Below are positions 9,052 through 17,878 of a DNA stretch of 64,000 bases, piece after piece. Origin of the DNA: CALCZU01 sp964396165 (GTDB lineage Bacteria > Bdellovibrionota > FAC87 > UBA2466). Each line of letters opens with the position of its first letter. The stretch's first letter is position 1. Under the pieces are notes generated by a model that was given only the letters and a program-made list of their open reading frames with translations, did no database searches and had not been told where the DNA came from. The stretch is taken from assembly GCA_964396165.1 (NCBI GenBank), contig CAYNEF010000005.1, forward strand, positions 1-64,000, read 5' to 3'. A program made the translations under genes and the position numbers.

Positions 9052-11544
9052 ATGAGTAAACAGATTTTGGTAAATTCCAGCCACTACGAAACCCGAGTGG
9101 CTACATTAGAAAACGGGGAAATCAGACAACTTCACATCGAAAGAGAAGAAGACAAAAACGTCGTTGGAAATATTTATCTAGGCGTTGTGAAACGCGTACT
9201 TCCCGGCATGCAAGCAGCCTTCTTGGAACTTGGTTTGGAACGCACTGCTTTTCTTTACGTAGATGATATTATTGAACAACCTTTCGGCGGCGACGTCGAA
9301 GTTTTCGATACTACACAAGATGAGGGAGGCGATGGAGAACCCTCGCTAGAAGTCTTGGATGATTCAGAAGACGAAGCCTACACAGGTGAATCTTTCGAAG
9401 CTGCATCCGGTCCTGATGATGTCACTCCTGAAGAGATCGAACAGCTTACTCAAGAAGACAATAAATTTTTACTCCGTGCTCCTGCCATCGTACAAAATGA
9501 CGAGGACGATACCTCTGAAGAAGACGAAGACGAGGATATGGATGAGGACGATCAAGACGAAGACGATGAAAACTTTGAACGTCCTGATATCGGCTTTGAA
9601 GTCAGAGAAGACGATCCAAACGATACGGTAGAAGCAAAAGCTCCTCAATTTGACGAACCAAAACCGGAAGCAAAGCAGCCGATTGCTCCAAAGCCAGCTC
9701 CTGTGCAAGCTCCAGTAGAGTTAAAAGAACCAGCGCCACAAACTCCACAAGCACCAGAAGCGTTGGACGAGCAACAAAGAATGCCAGCAGACTCTGCTCA
9801 ACCGAATTTGGCACCGAATGATCCGTCTATCGCCCCGCTAGAAGCAGGTTCTCAAGAATCCATTGGCAACCAGCGTCCGATGGAAAACGATCAGAATAGA
9901 CGCCCACAATACAGAGATAATAACGATAGATACAATCGTCCACAGCGCGGTGGAAGAGATCAGGGCGGCAGAAATTTCAGAGATCGTGGTCCAAGAGATA
10001 ATAACGGACCAAGAGACAATGGACCTCGTGACAACAACGGTCCTAGAGACAATGCCCCACGTGACAACAACGCCCCTCGCGAAAATTACAACCGTGACAG
10101 ACAACACCCGGACAACAGAGAACCAAGACGGGATCGCGGACCTGCTCGTGAAGGACAGGGTCAAGGCCAAGGGCAGGGCGGTCCACGCAGAGACAACCGC
10201 AATGCTCGCGGTGGCGAACGTGATAATTTCCGCGGACGACGCGACTCCAGAAATTTTAGAGGCGGTAGCGGAGGCAGAGGAGGGGGTTATCCTCGCCGTG
10301 GCTCCAAGCAACGTTTCTCTAAACGCCGTCCAAAAGGATCGGCAAAAATCGAAGATCTACTCAAAGAAGGCCAGGAAATTTTGGTACAAGTTGCCAAAGC
10401 TCCTATCGGTACCAAAGGTGCACGTCTTACAACGCACATCAGTTTACCGGGCAGAAATCTTGTTTTGATGCCGACTGTGAAACACATTGGTATTTCACGA
10501 CGTATTGATAACGATCGCGAAAGAAGACGTTTGCGCGACATCTTTACGAAAAAGCTCCGCCCCAGAAACGTCGGGTTTATTATCCGAACTGTGGCTGATG
10601 GTAAAAGCTTCCGCGACTTGAAAGCAGATGCAGATTATCTTGTAAAATCATGGGCAAAAGTACAGCGCCTTTCCAAAACAAAGAGCGCTCCTGCACTGAT
10701 TCACGAAGATTTATCCCTCTCGATGCGAGTCGTAAGAGATTTCTTTACCGAAGAAGTGGATTCTCTCGTCATTGATAATGGCGAAGAACATGACACGATT
10801 ACAAAGTTCATTGGCCAGTTTATGCCAAGGCTAAAGCCGCGCGTAAAACTATTCAAAGGACCTACTCAACTTTTCGAGCATTACGGTATTGAGGCTGAGA
10901 TTTCACGCGCACTGGGTAAAAAGGTGTGGTTGAAGTCGGGCGGATACTTGCTTGTAGATCAATCCGAAGCTTTAACTGCTATCGACGTAAATACGGGTCG
11001 GTATGTAGGAACAAAAAGTTTGGAAGAAACGATCTTAAAAACCAATCTTGAGGCAGTAAAAGAAATTGCCTATCAGTTGCGTATCAGAAACGTCGGGGGG
11101 ATCATCATCATCGATCTTATCGACATGGAGAACTACGACAACCGCGAGAAGGTTTATCAAGCATTGCAAGAAGCCTTGTCTGAAGACAAATCCAAAACCA
11201 ATATCTTAAAAATATCGGAATTGGGTCTTGTGGAAATGACAAGAAAGCGTACGCACGAAGACTTGGTCAGATACCTGACTGAAGCTTGTACGTATTGTGA
11301 TGGCCGTGGTTACCATAAGAGCCGCCGCACAGTCTGTTTTGAAATCTTCCGCGAAATCGAAAAAGAAGCGCTGGGAGATCAGAAAAACATTGTTGTATTT
11401 GCCGCAAAAGATGTCGTTACCCGCATGATGAACGAAGAGAAAAAGCATGTGACACATCTTGAGCAAAAACTGAACAAGGTCATTTCTGTAAAAGCAGATC
11501 CTAATTTCCACATGGAGCAATTCGAAGTTTTCGGAAAGCACTAA
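9052..11544 (+). CDS. rng: Ribonuclease E/G with a ~355-residue low-complexity insertion in the S1 domain
   Basis: Endoribonuclease of the RNase E/G family, acting on mRNA decay and rRNA/tRNA maturation. The first ~75 residues (NVVGNIYLGVVKRVLPGMQAA) are the start of the S1 RNA-binding domain. The rest of S1 resumes only at ~432 (KIEDLLKEGQEILVQV). Between them lie an acidic Asp/Glu-rich stretch, a Pro/Ala/Glu-rich stretch, a GPRDNN/APRDNN repeat series and an RGG-rich block. The catalytic DNase I-like core follows, with Asp645 in AIDVNTGR and Asp688/Asp691 in IIIDLIDM, then the Zn-link Cys pair CTYC at 746/749. Total 830 aa against about 490 for ordinary RNase G; the excess is the insertion. 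It is followed three bases later by an epimerase gene. Confidence 0.93.
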   Translation: MSKQILVNSSHYETRVATLENGEIRQLHIEREEDKNVVGNIYLGVVKRVLPGMQAAFLELGLERTAFLYVDDIIEQPFGGDVEVFDTTQDEGGDGEPSLEVLDDSEDEAYTGESFEAASGPDDVTPEEIEQLTQEDNKFLLRAPAIVQNDEDDTSEEDEDEDMDEDDQDEDDENFERPDIGFEVREDDPNDTVEAKAPQFDEPKPEAKQPIAPKPAPVQAPVELKEPAPQTPQAPEALDEQQRMPADSAQPNLAPNDPSIAPLEAGSQESIGNQRPMENDQNRRPQYRDNNDRYNRPQRGGRDQGGRNFRDRGPRDNNGPRDNGPRDNNGPRDNAPRDNNAPRENYNRDRQHPDNREPRRDRGPAREGQGQGQGQGGPRRDNRNARGGERDNFRGRRDSRNFRGGSGGRGGGYPRRGSKQRFSKRRPKGSAKIEDLLKEGQEILVQVAKAPIGTKGARLTTHISLPGRNLVLMPTVKHIGISRRIDNDRERRRLRDIFTKKLRPRNVGFIIRTVADGKSFRDLKADADYLVKSWAKVQRLSKTKSAPALIHEDLSLSMRVVRDFFTEEVDSLVIDNGEEHDTITKFIGQFMPRLKPRVKLFKGPTQLFEHYGIEAEISRALGKKVWLKSGGYLLVDQSEALTAIDVNTGRYVGTKSLEETILKTNLEAVKEIAYQLRIRNVGGIIIIDLIDMENYDNREKVYQALQEALSEDKSKTNILKISELGLVEMTRKRTHEDLVRYLTEACTYCDGRGYHKSRRTVCFEIFREIEKEALGDQKNIVVFAAKDVVTRMMNEEKKHVTHLEQKLNKVISVKADPNFHMEQFEVFGKH
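9280..10344 (+). repeat. Low-complexity coding segment inside rng (acidic, Pro-rich, RDN repeats, RGG)
   Basis: In-frame segment coding for the RNase E/G insertion. Order: Asp/Glu-rich to about 9640, Pro/Ala/Glu-rich to about 9860, Asn/Arg-rich with repeated (G/A)PRDN units at roughly 9980-10090, and RGG/GQG-rich to about 10310. The DNA of the RDN units repeats a degenerate 15-21-base pattern, so it could vary in copy number. Such polar, disordered, RG-rich segments commonly bind RNA or drive condensate formation; that role is inferred. Confidence 0.8.
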
Positions 11545-11547
11545 GCA

Positions 11548-12534
11548 ATGGTTAAACCAGAATCGATAAAGTCTGCACTGATAACCGGTATCACAGGCTC
11601 TGGGGGAAGTTACATCGCCGAGTATTTGGTGGATCACCAACCGCACGTAAAAGTGCATGGAATTTCCAGATGGCACAGTACTTCAACAAGTAATAACGTC
11701 AGCCGCATTTCTAAAAACATCCAGGTGCATGAATGCGATTTGAATGACTTTAGCAGCGTCTTTACGGTTCTCAGAAAAGTAAAACCGGATACGATTTTCC
11801 ATTTGGCGGCACATGCAAACGTACGCGCGTCGTTCACAAACCCACTTGCTGTTTTAAATAACAACATCATGGGTACGGCGAATTTGCTGGAAGCTATCCG
11901 CCTTGCTGAAATTGATCCGATTGTGCAGTTGTGCAGTACTTCTGAAGTGTACGGACAAGTAGATCCTAAATATGTACCCATCAAAGAAGACGCGCCCGTG
12001 CAACCGACCAGTCCCTATGCTGTTTCTAAAACAGCTCAAGACTTTTTAGGGCTCACGTATTTTAAAAGCTATAACATGAAGGTTATCCGCACTCGCATGT
12101 TTGCTTATTTAAATCCCAAGCGCACGGATTTATTTGCGACATCTTTTGCGATGCAAATTGCACGAATTGAAGCAGGATTGCAGGATGAACTCACTCACGG
12201 AAACTTAGATTCAGTTCGCACATTGATAGACGTAAGAGATGCGATGGAAGCCTATTGGCTTGCAGTTCTGCATTGTGAATACGGCGAAGCCTACAACATC
12301 GGCGGCGACAAAACGATTACAGTCGGCGAATTTTTAGAAGTTTTAAAGAAACTGGCTAAGAAAAAAATCAGTTCTCGCCAAGATCCCGCATTACTACGAC
12401 CAGCGGATGTAACCTTACAGATTCCAGATACAAGCAAATTCCACAAAGCCACAAACTGGAAACCAAAATACTCTTTCGAAGACAGTGTAGAATTCCTCTT
12501 AAACCACTGCCGCAAAGTCGTCGCCAAATCCTAA
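11548..12534 (+). CDS. GDP-mannose 4,6-dehydratase-like / NAD-dependent sugar epimerase
   Basis: Extended short-chain dehydrogenase acting on a nucleotide sugar, for surface polysaccharide or glycan synthesis. N-terminal Rossmann motif TGITGSGGSYIAEYL, an acidic HECDLND turn, HLAAHANV, the catalytic Ser/Thr (CSTSEVYG) and YAVSK with Tyr and Lys. The PTSPYAVSK and RMFAYLNPKRTDLF segments and 328-aa length fit GDP-mannose 4,6-dehydratase or the related 4-keto-reductase (RMD) group; which of the two cannot be settled from sequence alone. It begins three bases after rng. Its stop codon is the first part of a long perfect hairpin. Confidence 0.85.
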   Translation: MVKPESIKSALITGITGSGGSYIAEYLVDHQPHVKVHGISRWHSTSTSNNVSRISKNIQVHECDLNDFSSVFTVLRKVKPDTIFHLAAHANVRASFTNPLAVLNNNIMGTANLLEAIRLAEIDPIVQLCSTSEVYGQVDPKYVPIKEDAPVQPTSPYAVSKTAQDFLGLTYFKSYNMKVIRTRMFAYLNPKRTDLFATSFAMQIARIEAGLQDELTHGNLDSVRTLIDVRDAMEAYWLAVLHCEYGEAYNIGGDKTITVGEFLEVLKKLAKKKISSRQDPALLRPADVTLQIPDTSKFHKATNWKPKYSFEDSVEFLLNHCRKVVAKS

Positions 12535-12630
12535 AAGGTACGGCATTCCTTTCGTGAGTTAAATGAACTTTGCGGTAACCATGCACGTGCAAAGTTCATT
12601 TAACTCACGAAAGGAATGCCGTACCTTTTA
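12532..12630. repeat. Perfect 42-bp inverted repeat between convergent genes
   Basis: Arms 12532-12573 and 12589-12630 are exact reverse complements over 42 bases, with a 15-base loop (12574-12588). The left arm begins with the TAA stop of the upstream epimerase gene, and the right arm ends three bases before the purF stop. The outer ends are A-rich/T-rich (TAAAAGG...CCTTTTA), so it could end transcription from both sides. The stem is far longer than a usual intrinsic terminator. Confidence 0.95.
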
Positions 12631-12633
12631 AAA

Positions 12634-13989
12634 TTAGATTTTTGTGGGGTATTCGCCGGAGAAGCAGGCGTGGCAGAAACCGGCATTACCGGATTTTTTA
12701 GAGGCTACATCTATTAAACCCTTCAGACTGACGTAGCCTAATGTATCTGCTCCTACGTATTTTCTGATTTGATCGATTGTGTTGTTCGCTGCCAATAGTT
12801 CTTTTCTTGTTGGCGTATCAATGCCGTAAAAACATGGATGCGTTGTTGGAGGAGCAGAGATTCTTAAATGTACTTTTTTTGCTCCTGCTTCACGTAAATG
12901 CGAAATTAATTTTTTAGACGTCGTACCACGCACCAGACTGTCATCTACGACAACAATGCTTTTATTTTTCAGAAAGTTGAAAACAGGATTTAATTTCAGC
13001 TTCACTCCGAAATCGCGGATAGATTGTTTTGGCTCAATAAAAGTTCTTCCCACATAGTGGCTTCGAATGATTCCCAGTTCAAACGGAAGTTTCGATTGTT
13101 CAGAATACCCAAGTGCCGCATAAACGCCAGAGTCTGGAACGGGAATGACCATTTCTGCGTCTTCGGGTGGATGTTCTTCTGCTAATTTCTTACCCAAAGC
13201 TTTACGCATTTCGTAAACATTTTCGCCATACAAAAGACTGTCAGGGCGCGCAAAGTACACATACTCAAACACGCATTTTTTTTGTGGAGCTGCTTCAAAA
13301 GGACGAATCGATTTTGTAATCAGATTGTCTTTGTGATGCACAATGATCATTTCGCCTGGTTCGACTTCTCTTTCGTAAGTCGCGCCCATCAAATCGAGAG
13401 CTGTAGTTTCACTGGAAAACACGGGATGGCCATTTAATTTTCCCATTACAAGCGGTCTAAAACCATTCGGATCACGAACGGCAATCATGACATCTTTATG
13501 CAATACTAAAATTGAATACGCACCGGTGAGTTTTTTTAATGCATGGATAAGAGCCTGCACAACATCGTGCTCGCCACTTCTTGCCATCAAATGAACAACG
13601 AGTTCGGTATCTGTAGTCGATTGAAAAATCGCGCCTTCGGCTTCCAAAGTATTAGCGACTTCCTCTGCGTTTACAAAATTTCCATTGTGCGCGACTGAAA
13701 TCCAACCTAAAGATGTTTTGACACTGATCGGCTGTACGTTCTCAGCACTATTTCCACCCGTTGTAGAATAACGGGTATGTCCGATCGCTGTGTTGCCTTT
13801 TAATTTATTAATCGCGGCGGATGTGAAAATATCTGCCACATGCCCTTTGCGTCTGTGCAAGTACGCTTCTTTACCATCAGTCGAAACAATGCCGGCGCCT
13901 TCTTGTCCACGGTGTTGGAGTGCATGCAAACCTAAATAGGTTAGATTTGCTGCTTCAGGATCTCCGGCTATTCCAAATATTGCACACAT
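12634..13989 (-). CDS. purF: Amidophosphoribosyltransferase
   Basis: First step of de novo purine synthesis: PRPP and glutamine to phosphoribosylamine. 451 aa. The N-terminal nucleophile Cys2 follows the initiator directly (MCAIFGIAG) with no propeptide. Glutaminase landmarks are GHTRYSTTG, HNGNFVN and RDPNGFRPL. The PRPP site is VVVDDSLVRGTT. A cluster of Cys near the C-terminus (CFYGID, GFCHACFSG) resembles the Fe-S-binding Bacillus-type enzyme. Last gene of the purine operon, 16 bases after purL. Confidence 0.97.
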   Translation of the reverse strand: MCAIFGIAGDPEAANLTYLGLHALQHRGQEGAGIVSTDGKEAYLHRRKGHVADIFTSAAINKLKGNTAIGHTRYSTTGGNSAENVQPISVKTSLGWISVAHNGNFVNAEEVANTLEAEGAIFQSTTDTELVVHLMARSGEHDVVQALIHALKKLTGAYSILVLHKDVMIAVRDPNGFRPLVMGKLNGHPVFSSETTALDLMGATYEREVEPGEMIIVHHKDNLITKSIRPFEAAPQKKCVFEYVYFARPDSLLYGENVYEMRKALGKKLAEEHPPEDAEMVIPVPDSGVYAALGYSEQSKLPFELGIIRSHYVGRTFIEPKQSIRDFGVKLKLNPVFNFLKNKSIVVVDDSLVRGTTSKKLISHLREAGAKKVHLRISAPPTTHPCFYGIDTPTRKELLAANNTIDQIRKYVGADTLGYVSLKGLIDVASKKSGNAGFCHACFSGEYPTKI

Positions 13990-14005
13990 AGTTTACTTCT
14001 CTTTT

Positions 14006-16243
14006 TTAAACAAAAAATTGTTTCCAGCGATCGGTCCACTTTTGTTTCAACGTTTTAACATCCGCTTTTAGAACTTTGGCTCCACCTTGTTTTATCACAA
14101 AATCATGGGTATCCGTTGTGTTTCCAATATGGATGAAGGGAACTCCAGCGCGAGAAGCCATATTTTCTATATCGCCGCGCTCGACAGGTTCATACGCAAT
14201 GAGCACTCTGGGACAGGTTTCTCCGAATAAGAAGCCGTCCACATCCGTATCTCTAGGAATTTCAATTTGAAAACCGATAGATTCATGCGGCGAACGAAAC
14301 GCCATTTCAAGTGCAGAAGTCATGAGTCCGCCATCAGAAATATCATGGACTGCATAGTCCATTCGTTTATCTTTTAGCTTGATGCACAACTTCAGCATTC
14401 TATCGAGAGCTTTTAAATCCGTGTCATCCGGTTTTCCGCAATCGCGCTTGAACCAAGTAAAAGCAATATGGCTTCCGCCAAGACCGCCTTCTTTCACGCC
14501 CAATAACCCAAGTTCTAATTGCGTGCTGTAAAAATTACTTTTAGGCAGTCGTAAGTCTTCTTCAATTAGACCTACCATCCCAATCATCGGCATAGGATAA
14601 ATCGGTTTGCCATCTGTTTCGTTATAGAAACTGACGTTTCCAGAAATCACAGGAATTTTTAGCGCTTCACATGTTTCGGAAATTCCTTCAATCGCTTCTT
14701 GGAATTGCCACATAACTTCTGGATTCTCAGGGCTTCCAAAGTTTAAGCAGTCGGTAATTCCAATCGGTGTTGCCCCTTGAAGCGCTACATTTAATGCGGC
14801 TTCAGCAACGGCACGTCTTCCCCCTTCACGAGGATTCAACCAAGCGACGCGTGGATTACAGTCGGCCTTCATCGCAAGCTTCAAAGTTTTTGTTTTGATG
14901 TCTCTTAATCTTAATACCGCAGAATCATCAAACGTATCGCTCTGCGTACGGTTACCCACCATCGAATCGTATTGTTCTACAAGTGATGCGGGACTTCCAA
15001 AGTTTAAGTCTTCTACAAGAGTTTGAAATTTTGATTCAAGTGAAGCTGCAAACATTTTATTGCGATCAATAAACCAACGTTGTTTGAGATCCGATGGCGT
15101 CACCGAAGGTCTGTCTGCCATTGGGGGATCCGTCACCATTTCGACTGGCAAATCTACAACAAGTTCTCCGCCCTTAGTCATCTGAACGCGGTTGCCTTCC
15201 ACGACTTTTCCAATGACTACAGCATGTAAATCCCACTTAGAATAAATCGCTTCTAATTTATCAAAGTTTTCTGGAGTACAAACTAACAGCATGCGCTCTT
15301 GCGATTCTGAAAGAAGCAGCTCATAAGCTGTCATCCCTTTTTCACGAGTCGGAATTTTATCCAAATCGACTTCAAGCCCAGACTTCGCACGGTACGCCAT
15401 TTCAAAAGAAGAGGAAGTCAGACCTGCTGCACCCATGTCTTGAATGCCTACTACGAGTTTAGCTTGCATGACTTCAATGCTTGCTTCTAGAAGCAGTTTC
15501 TCGGTGAAAGGATCACCAACTTGTACTGTAGGACGATCCAATTCTCCTTCAGAAGAAAATTCTTTTGAAGACATCGTGGCCCCGTGTACACCATCACGGC
15601 CCGTCTTTGCACCGACATACACTACGCAATTACCCACACCACTTGCGTAACCACGGTAAATATCTTCGTGCTTCACAAGTCCAAGAGTAAACGCGTTCAC
15701 AAGGGGATTTCTGTTAAAGCAGGAGTGGAACATGGTTTGTCCCGCAACTGTGGGAACACCTACGCAGTTACCATAATCTCCCACACCTTTAACAACGCCT
15801 TTCACAATAGCTGGCGTTCTTGGAAAATCGAGTGTTCCGAAACTAAGCGCATTCATCGAAGCAATCGGTCTTGCTCCCATCGTAAAAATATCTCTTAAAA
15901 TCCCGCCTACACCAGTCGCAGCACCTTGGTAAGGTTCGATAAAGGACGGATGGTTGTGGCTTTCCATTTTAAAAGCGACGGCCCAACCTTCACCGATATC
16001 CAAGATCCCGGCATTTTCTCCGGGACCCTGTAACACGCGTTTTCCTGTTGTGGGGAAACGTTTGAAGTACTTGCGGGAAGATTTGTAACTGCAATGTTCA
16101 CTGAACATGGCCGAAAATATCCCAAGCTCTGCGAAATTAGGCGTGCGCTCCAGATTCTTGCAGATATGAAAATATTCTTCTGTGCTTAAACCCAATCCTC
16201 GTGCAATTTCTTTTGTTGCCGGTGCGGTATCTAACATTTTCAT
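14006..16243 (-). CDS. purL: Phosphoribosylformylglycinamidine synthase subunit PurL (small form)
   Basis: ATP-dependent amidation of FGAR to FGAM, working with PurQ (glutaminase) and PurS. At 745 aa it is the small PurL of the three-subunit system, not the ~1300-aa fused enzyme. Visible signatures: MFSEHCSYKSSRKYF, GPGENAGILDIG, MESHNHPSFIEPYQGAATG, and a second half with ECL/GGxSFYNE-type phosphate motifs (SGNVSFYNE). The start overlaps the purQ stop in ATGA. Confidence 0.97.
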   Translation of the reverse strand: MKMLDTAPATKEIARGLGLSTEEYFHICKNLERTPNFAELGIFSAMFSEHCSYKSSRKYFKRFPTTGKRVLQGPGENAGILDIGEGWAVAFKMESHNHPSFIEPYQGAATGVGGILRDIFTMGARPIASMNALSFGTLDFPRTPAIVKGVVKGVGDYGNCVGVPTVAGQTMFHSCFNRNPLVNAFTLGLVKHEDIYRGYASGVGNCVVYVGAKTGRDGVHGATMSSKEFSSEGELDRPTVQVGDPFTEKLLLEASIEVMQAKLVVGIQDMGAAGLTSSSFEMAYRAKSGLEVDLDKIPTREKGMTAYELLLSESQERMLLVCTPENFDKLEAIYSKWDLHAVVIGKVVEGNRVQMTKGGELVVDLPVEMVTDPPMADRPSVTPSDLKQRWFIDRNKMFAASLESKFQTLVEDLNFGSPASLVEQYDSMVGNRTQSDTFDDSAVLRLRDIKTKTLKLAMKADCNPRVAWLNPREGGRRAVAEAALNVALQGATPIGITDCLNFGSPENPEVMWQFQEAIEGISETCEALKIPVISGNVSFYNETDGKPIYPMPMIGMVGLIEEDLRLPKSNFYSTQLELGLLGVKEGGLGGSHIAFTWFKRDCGKPDDTDLKALDRMLKLCIKLKDKRMDYAVHDISDGGLMTSALEMAFRSPHESIGFQIEIPRDTDVDGFLFGETCPRVLIAYEPVERGDIENMASRAGVPFIHIGNTTDTHDFVIKQGGAKVLKADVKTLKQKWTDRWKQFFV

Positions 16244-16908
16244 TGTGCACCTGCCTTAAGGCTTGAAAGAATAGAACTCCAAAATTTTTGTCCGTCTTTG
16301 CTTCGTAAATCAGTCGCGCGCTCCGGATGTGGCATCAATCCAAAAACATTTTTTGTTTCGTTGCAAATGCCGGCAATATCGTGAGTCGCTCCATTCGGAT
16401 TAGACTTGTACGTCAAAACAATTTGTCCTTTTTGTTTCATCTGTGTGTAAGTCGCTTCTTCCACAATATAACGTCCATCTCCATGGGCAATGGGATAGGT
16501 CAGAGCCTCACCCTTTTTCATTTGTGTCATCCAAGGATTTTCAACCTCTTCCACTTTGAGTGGAACATCTTTACAGATAAATTTTAAGGTGTTGTTGCGA
16601 ACAAGTACTCCGGGCAATAGTCCCGATTCGCAAAGAATTTGAAAGCCGTTACAGATACCCAGTACCAGGCCACCCTTTGCCGCAAAATCTTTTACCCTTT
16701 GCATAATGGGTGAGTTTGCCGCCATCGCTCCTGTTCGTAAGTAATCCCCGTAAGAAAAACCGCCGGGAAGAACCACTAATTTATAAGGTGACAAATCAGG
16801 AACATCCTTGTGCCACAGGGCTGTAACTTCAAAACCGTTCTGCTTCAAAGCATAGTGAACGTCTTCGTCACAGTTGGAGCCTGGAAATGTAATGACTGCT
16901 GCGTTCAT
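16240..16908 (-). CDS. purQ: Phosphoribosylformylglycinamidine synthase subunit PurQ
   Basis: Class I glutamine amidotransferase supplying ammonia to PurL. 222 aa. The nucleophile Cys is in LGICNGFQIL; His and Glu of the triad are in GLMPHPERA. N-terminal FPGSNCDEDV and GGFSYGDYLR are diagnostic. It overlaps both purS and purL by four bases, implying coupled translation and stoichiometric production. Confidence 0.97.
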   Translation of the reverse strand: MNAAVITFPGSNCDEDVHYALKQNGFEVTALWHKDVPDLSPYKLVVLPGGFSYGDYLRTGAMAANSPIMQRVKDFAAKGGLVLGICNGFQILCESGLLPGVLVRNNTLKFICKDVPLKVEEVENPWMTQMKKGEALTYPIAHGDGRYIVEEATYTQMKQKGQIVLTYKSNPNGATHDIAGICNETKNVFGLMPHPERATDLRSKDGQKFWSSILSSLKAGAQ

Positions 16909-17150
16909 TTTGCGATTATCTCTATTTTGAATGATTCAATCACAGGATTTACCAAAAGTTGTTCACACATCTTTTGAGCATCGCGCTTTGCCTCTTCTTG
17001 TGACTCATGGGAAAGTTCAATATCAATAACTTTTCCGATGCGGATATCGTGCACTTTTTTAAAGCCCATCGACTTTAAACTGCCTGCAACCGTATTTCCT
17101 TGTGGATCAAATACACCGTCTTTTAAAAATACATGAATTCTGGCTTTCAC
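16905..17150 (-). CDS. purS: Phosphoribosylformylglycinamidine synthase subunit PurS
   Basis: Small dimeric subunit that bridges PurQ and PurL. 81 aa, normal. Typical layout: HVFLKDGVFDPQG, then the loop AGSLKSMGFKKVHDIRIGK and a C-terminal LLVNPVIESFKIEI strand. It uses a GTG start that overlaps the purC stop (GTGA), and its own TGA overlaps purQ. Confidence 0.96.
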   Translation of the reverse strand: MKARIHVFLKDGVFDPQGNTVAGSLKSMGFKKVHDIRIGKVIDIELSHESQEEAKRDAQKMCEQLLVNPVIESFKIEIIAK

Positions 17151-17878
17151 AGTTTTCCCTCAAAAAAATATTTTAATCTTTCAGAAACTTCAAAATACGC
17201 TTCGTCTACGCCGCCCAAATCCTGACGGAAACGATCTTTGTCCATCGATTCATTGGTTTTTTTATCCCACAGTCTGCAACCATCGGCCGTAAATTCATCG
17301 CCCAACAAAACATTACCGCTTTTGTCACGACCAAACTCTAGTTTGAAATCTATCAACTCAAGTCCAATCTCATCAAAAACTTCTCGCATTACACGATTTA
17401 CCTGAAGACTTGCCTGCACCATAGTTGCAAGTTCCGTTTTTGTCGCCCATTTGAAGTGTTCAATATGGCCTTCGGAAATGAGCGGATCTCCCAGAGCATC
17501 AGACTTGTAGAAAAACTCAACCAACGGTGGGTGAAAAGCTAATCCTTTTTCCAAACCCAATCTTTTTACAATACTGCCTGCCGCTTTATTACGTACAACC
17601 ACTTCCACAGGAATGATTTCCAGTTTCTTACAGACCATTTCTCTTTCGGACTGGTGTGAAACAAAGTGCGTCTTTACACCGTGCTTTTCAAGATACTGAA
17701 AAACGCTTGAGGAAACTTGGTTGTTGATTAATCCTTTATTTTTGATCTGCCCTTTTTTCAAGGCATTGAATGCGGTCGCATCATCTTTGAAATATTGAAT
17801 GACATGATTATCGTCTTGAGTCAGATACAGAATCTTCGATTTGCCTTCTCGGATAACCGCCTGTCTTTCAAAGTTCAT
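17147..17878 (-). CDS. purC: Phosphoribosylaminoimidazole-succinocarboxamide synthase
   Basis: Joins aspartate to CAIR to make SAICAR. 243 aa, normal for the bacterial monofunctional enzyme. Motifs: IREGKSKILYLT at the N-terminus (glycine-rich ATP loop), VVRNKAAGS in the middle, and LIDFKLEFGRD with GDEFTADGCRLWD. The ATG overlaps the purB stop in ATGA, and its own TGA overlaps the purS GTG start. Confidence 0.97.
   Translation of the reverse strand: MNFERQAVIREGKSKILYLTQDDNHVIQYFKDDATAFNALKKGQIKNKGLINNQVSSSVFQYLEKHGVKTHFVSHQSEREMVCKKLEIIPVEVVVRNKAAGSIVKRLGLEKGLAFHPPLVEFFYKSDALGDPLISEGHIEHFKWATKTELATMVQASLQVNRVMREVFDEIGLELIDFKLEFGRDKSGNVLLGDEFTADGCRLWDKKTNESMDKDRFRQDLGGVDEAYFEVSERLKYFFEGKL

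Noticed and set aside
9838..10468. Antisense and alternate-frame long open frames over the rng repeats
   Set aside because: They are shadows of the repetitive, stop-poor DNA coding for the RNase E/G insertion and have no family match or start signals.
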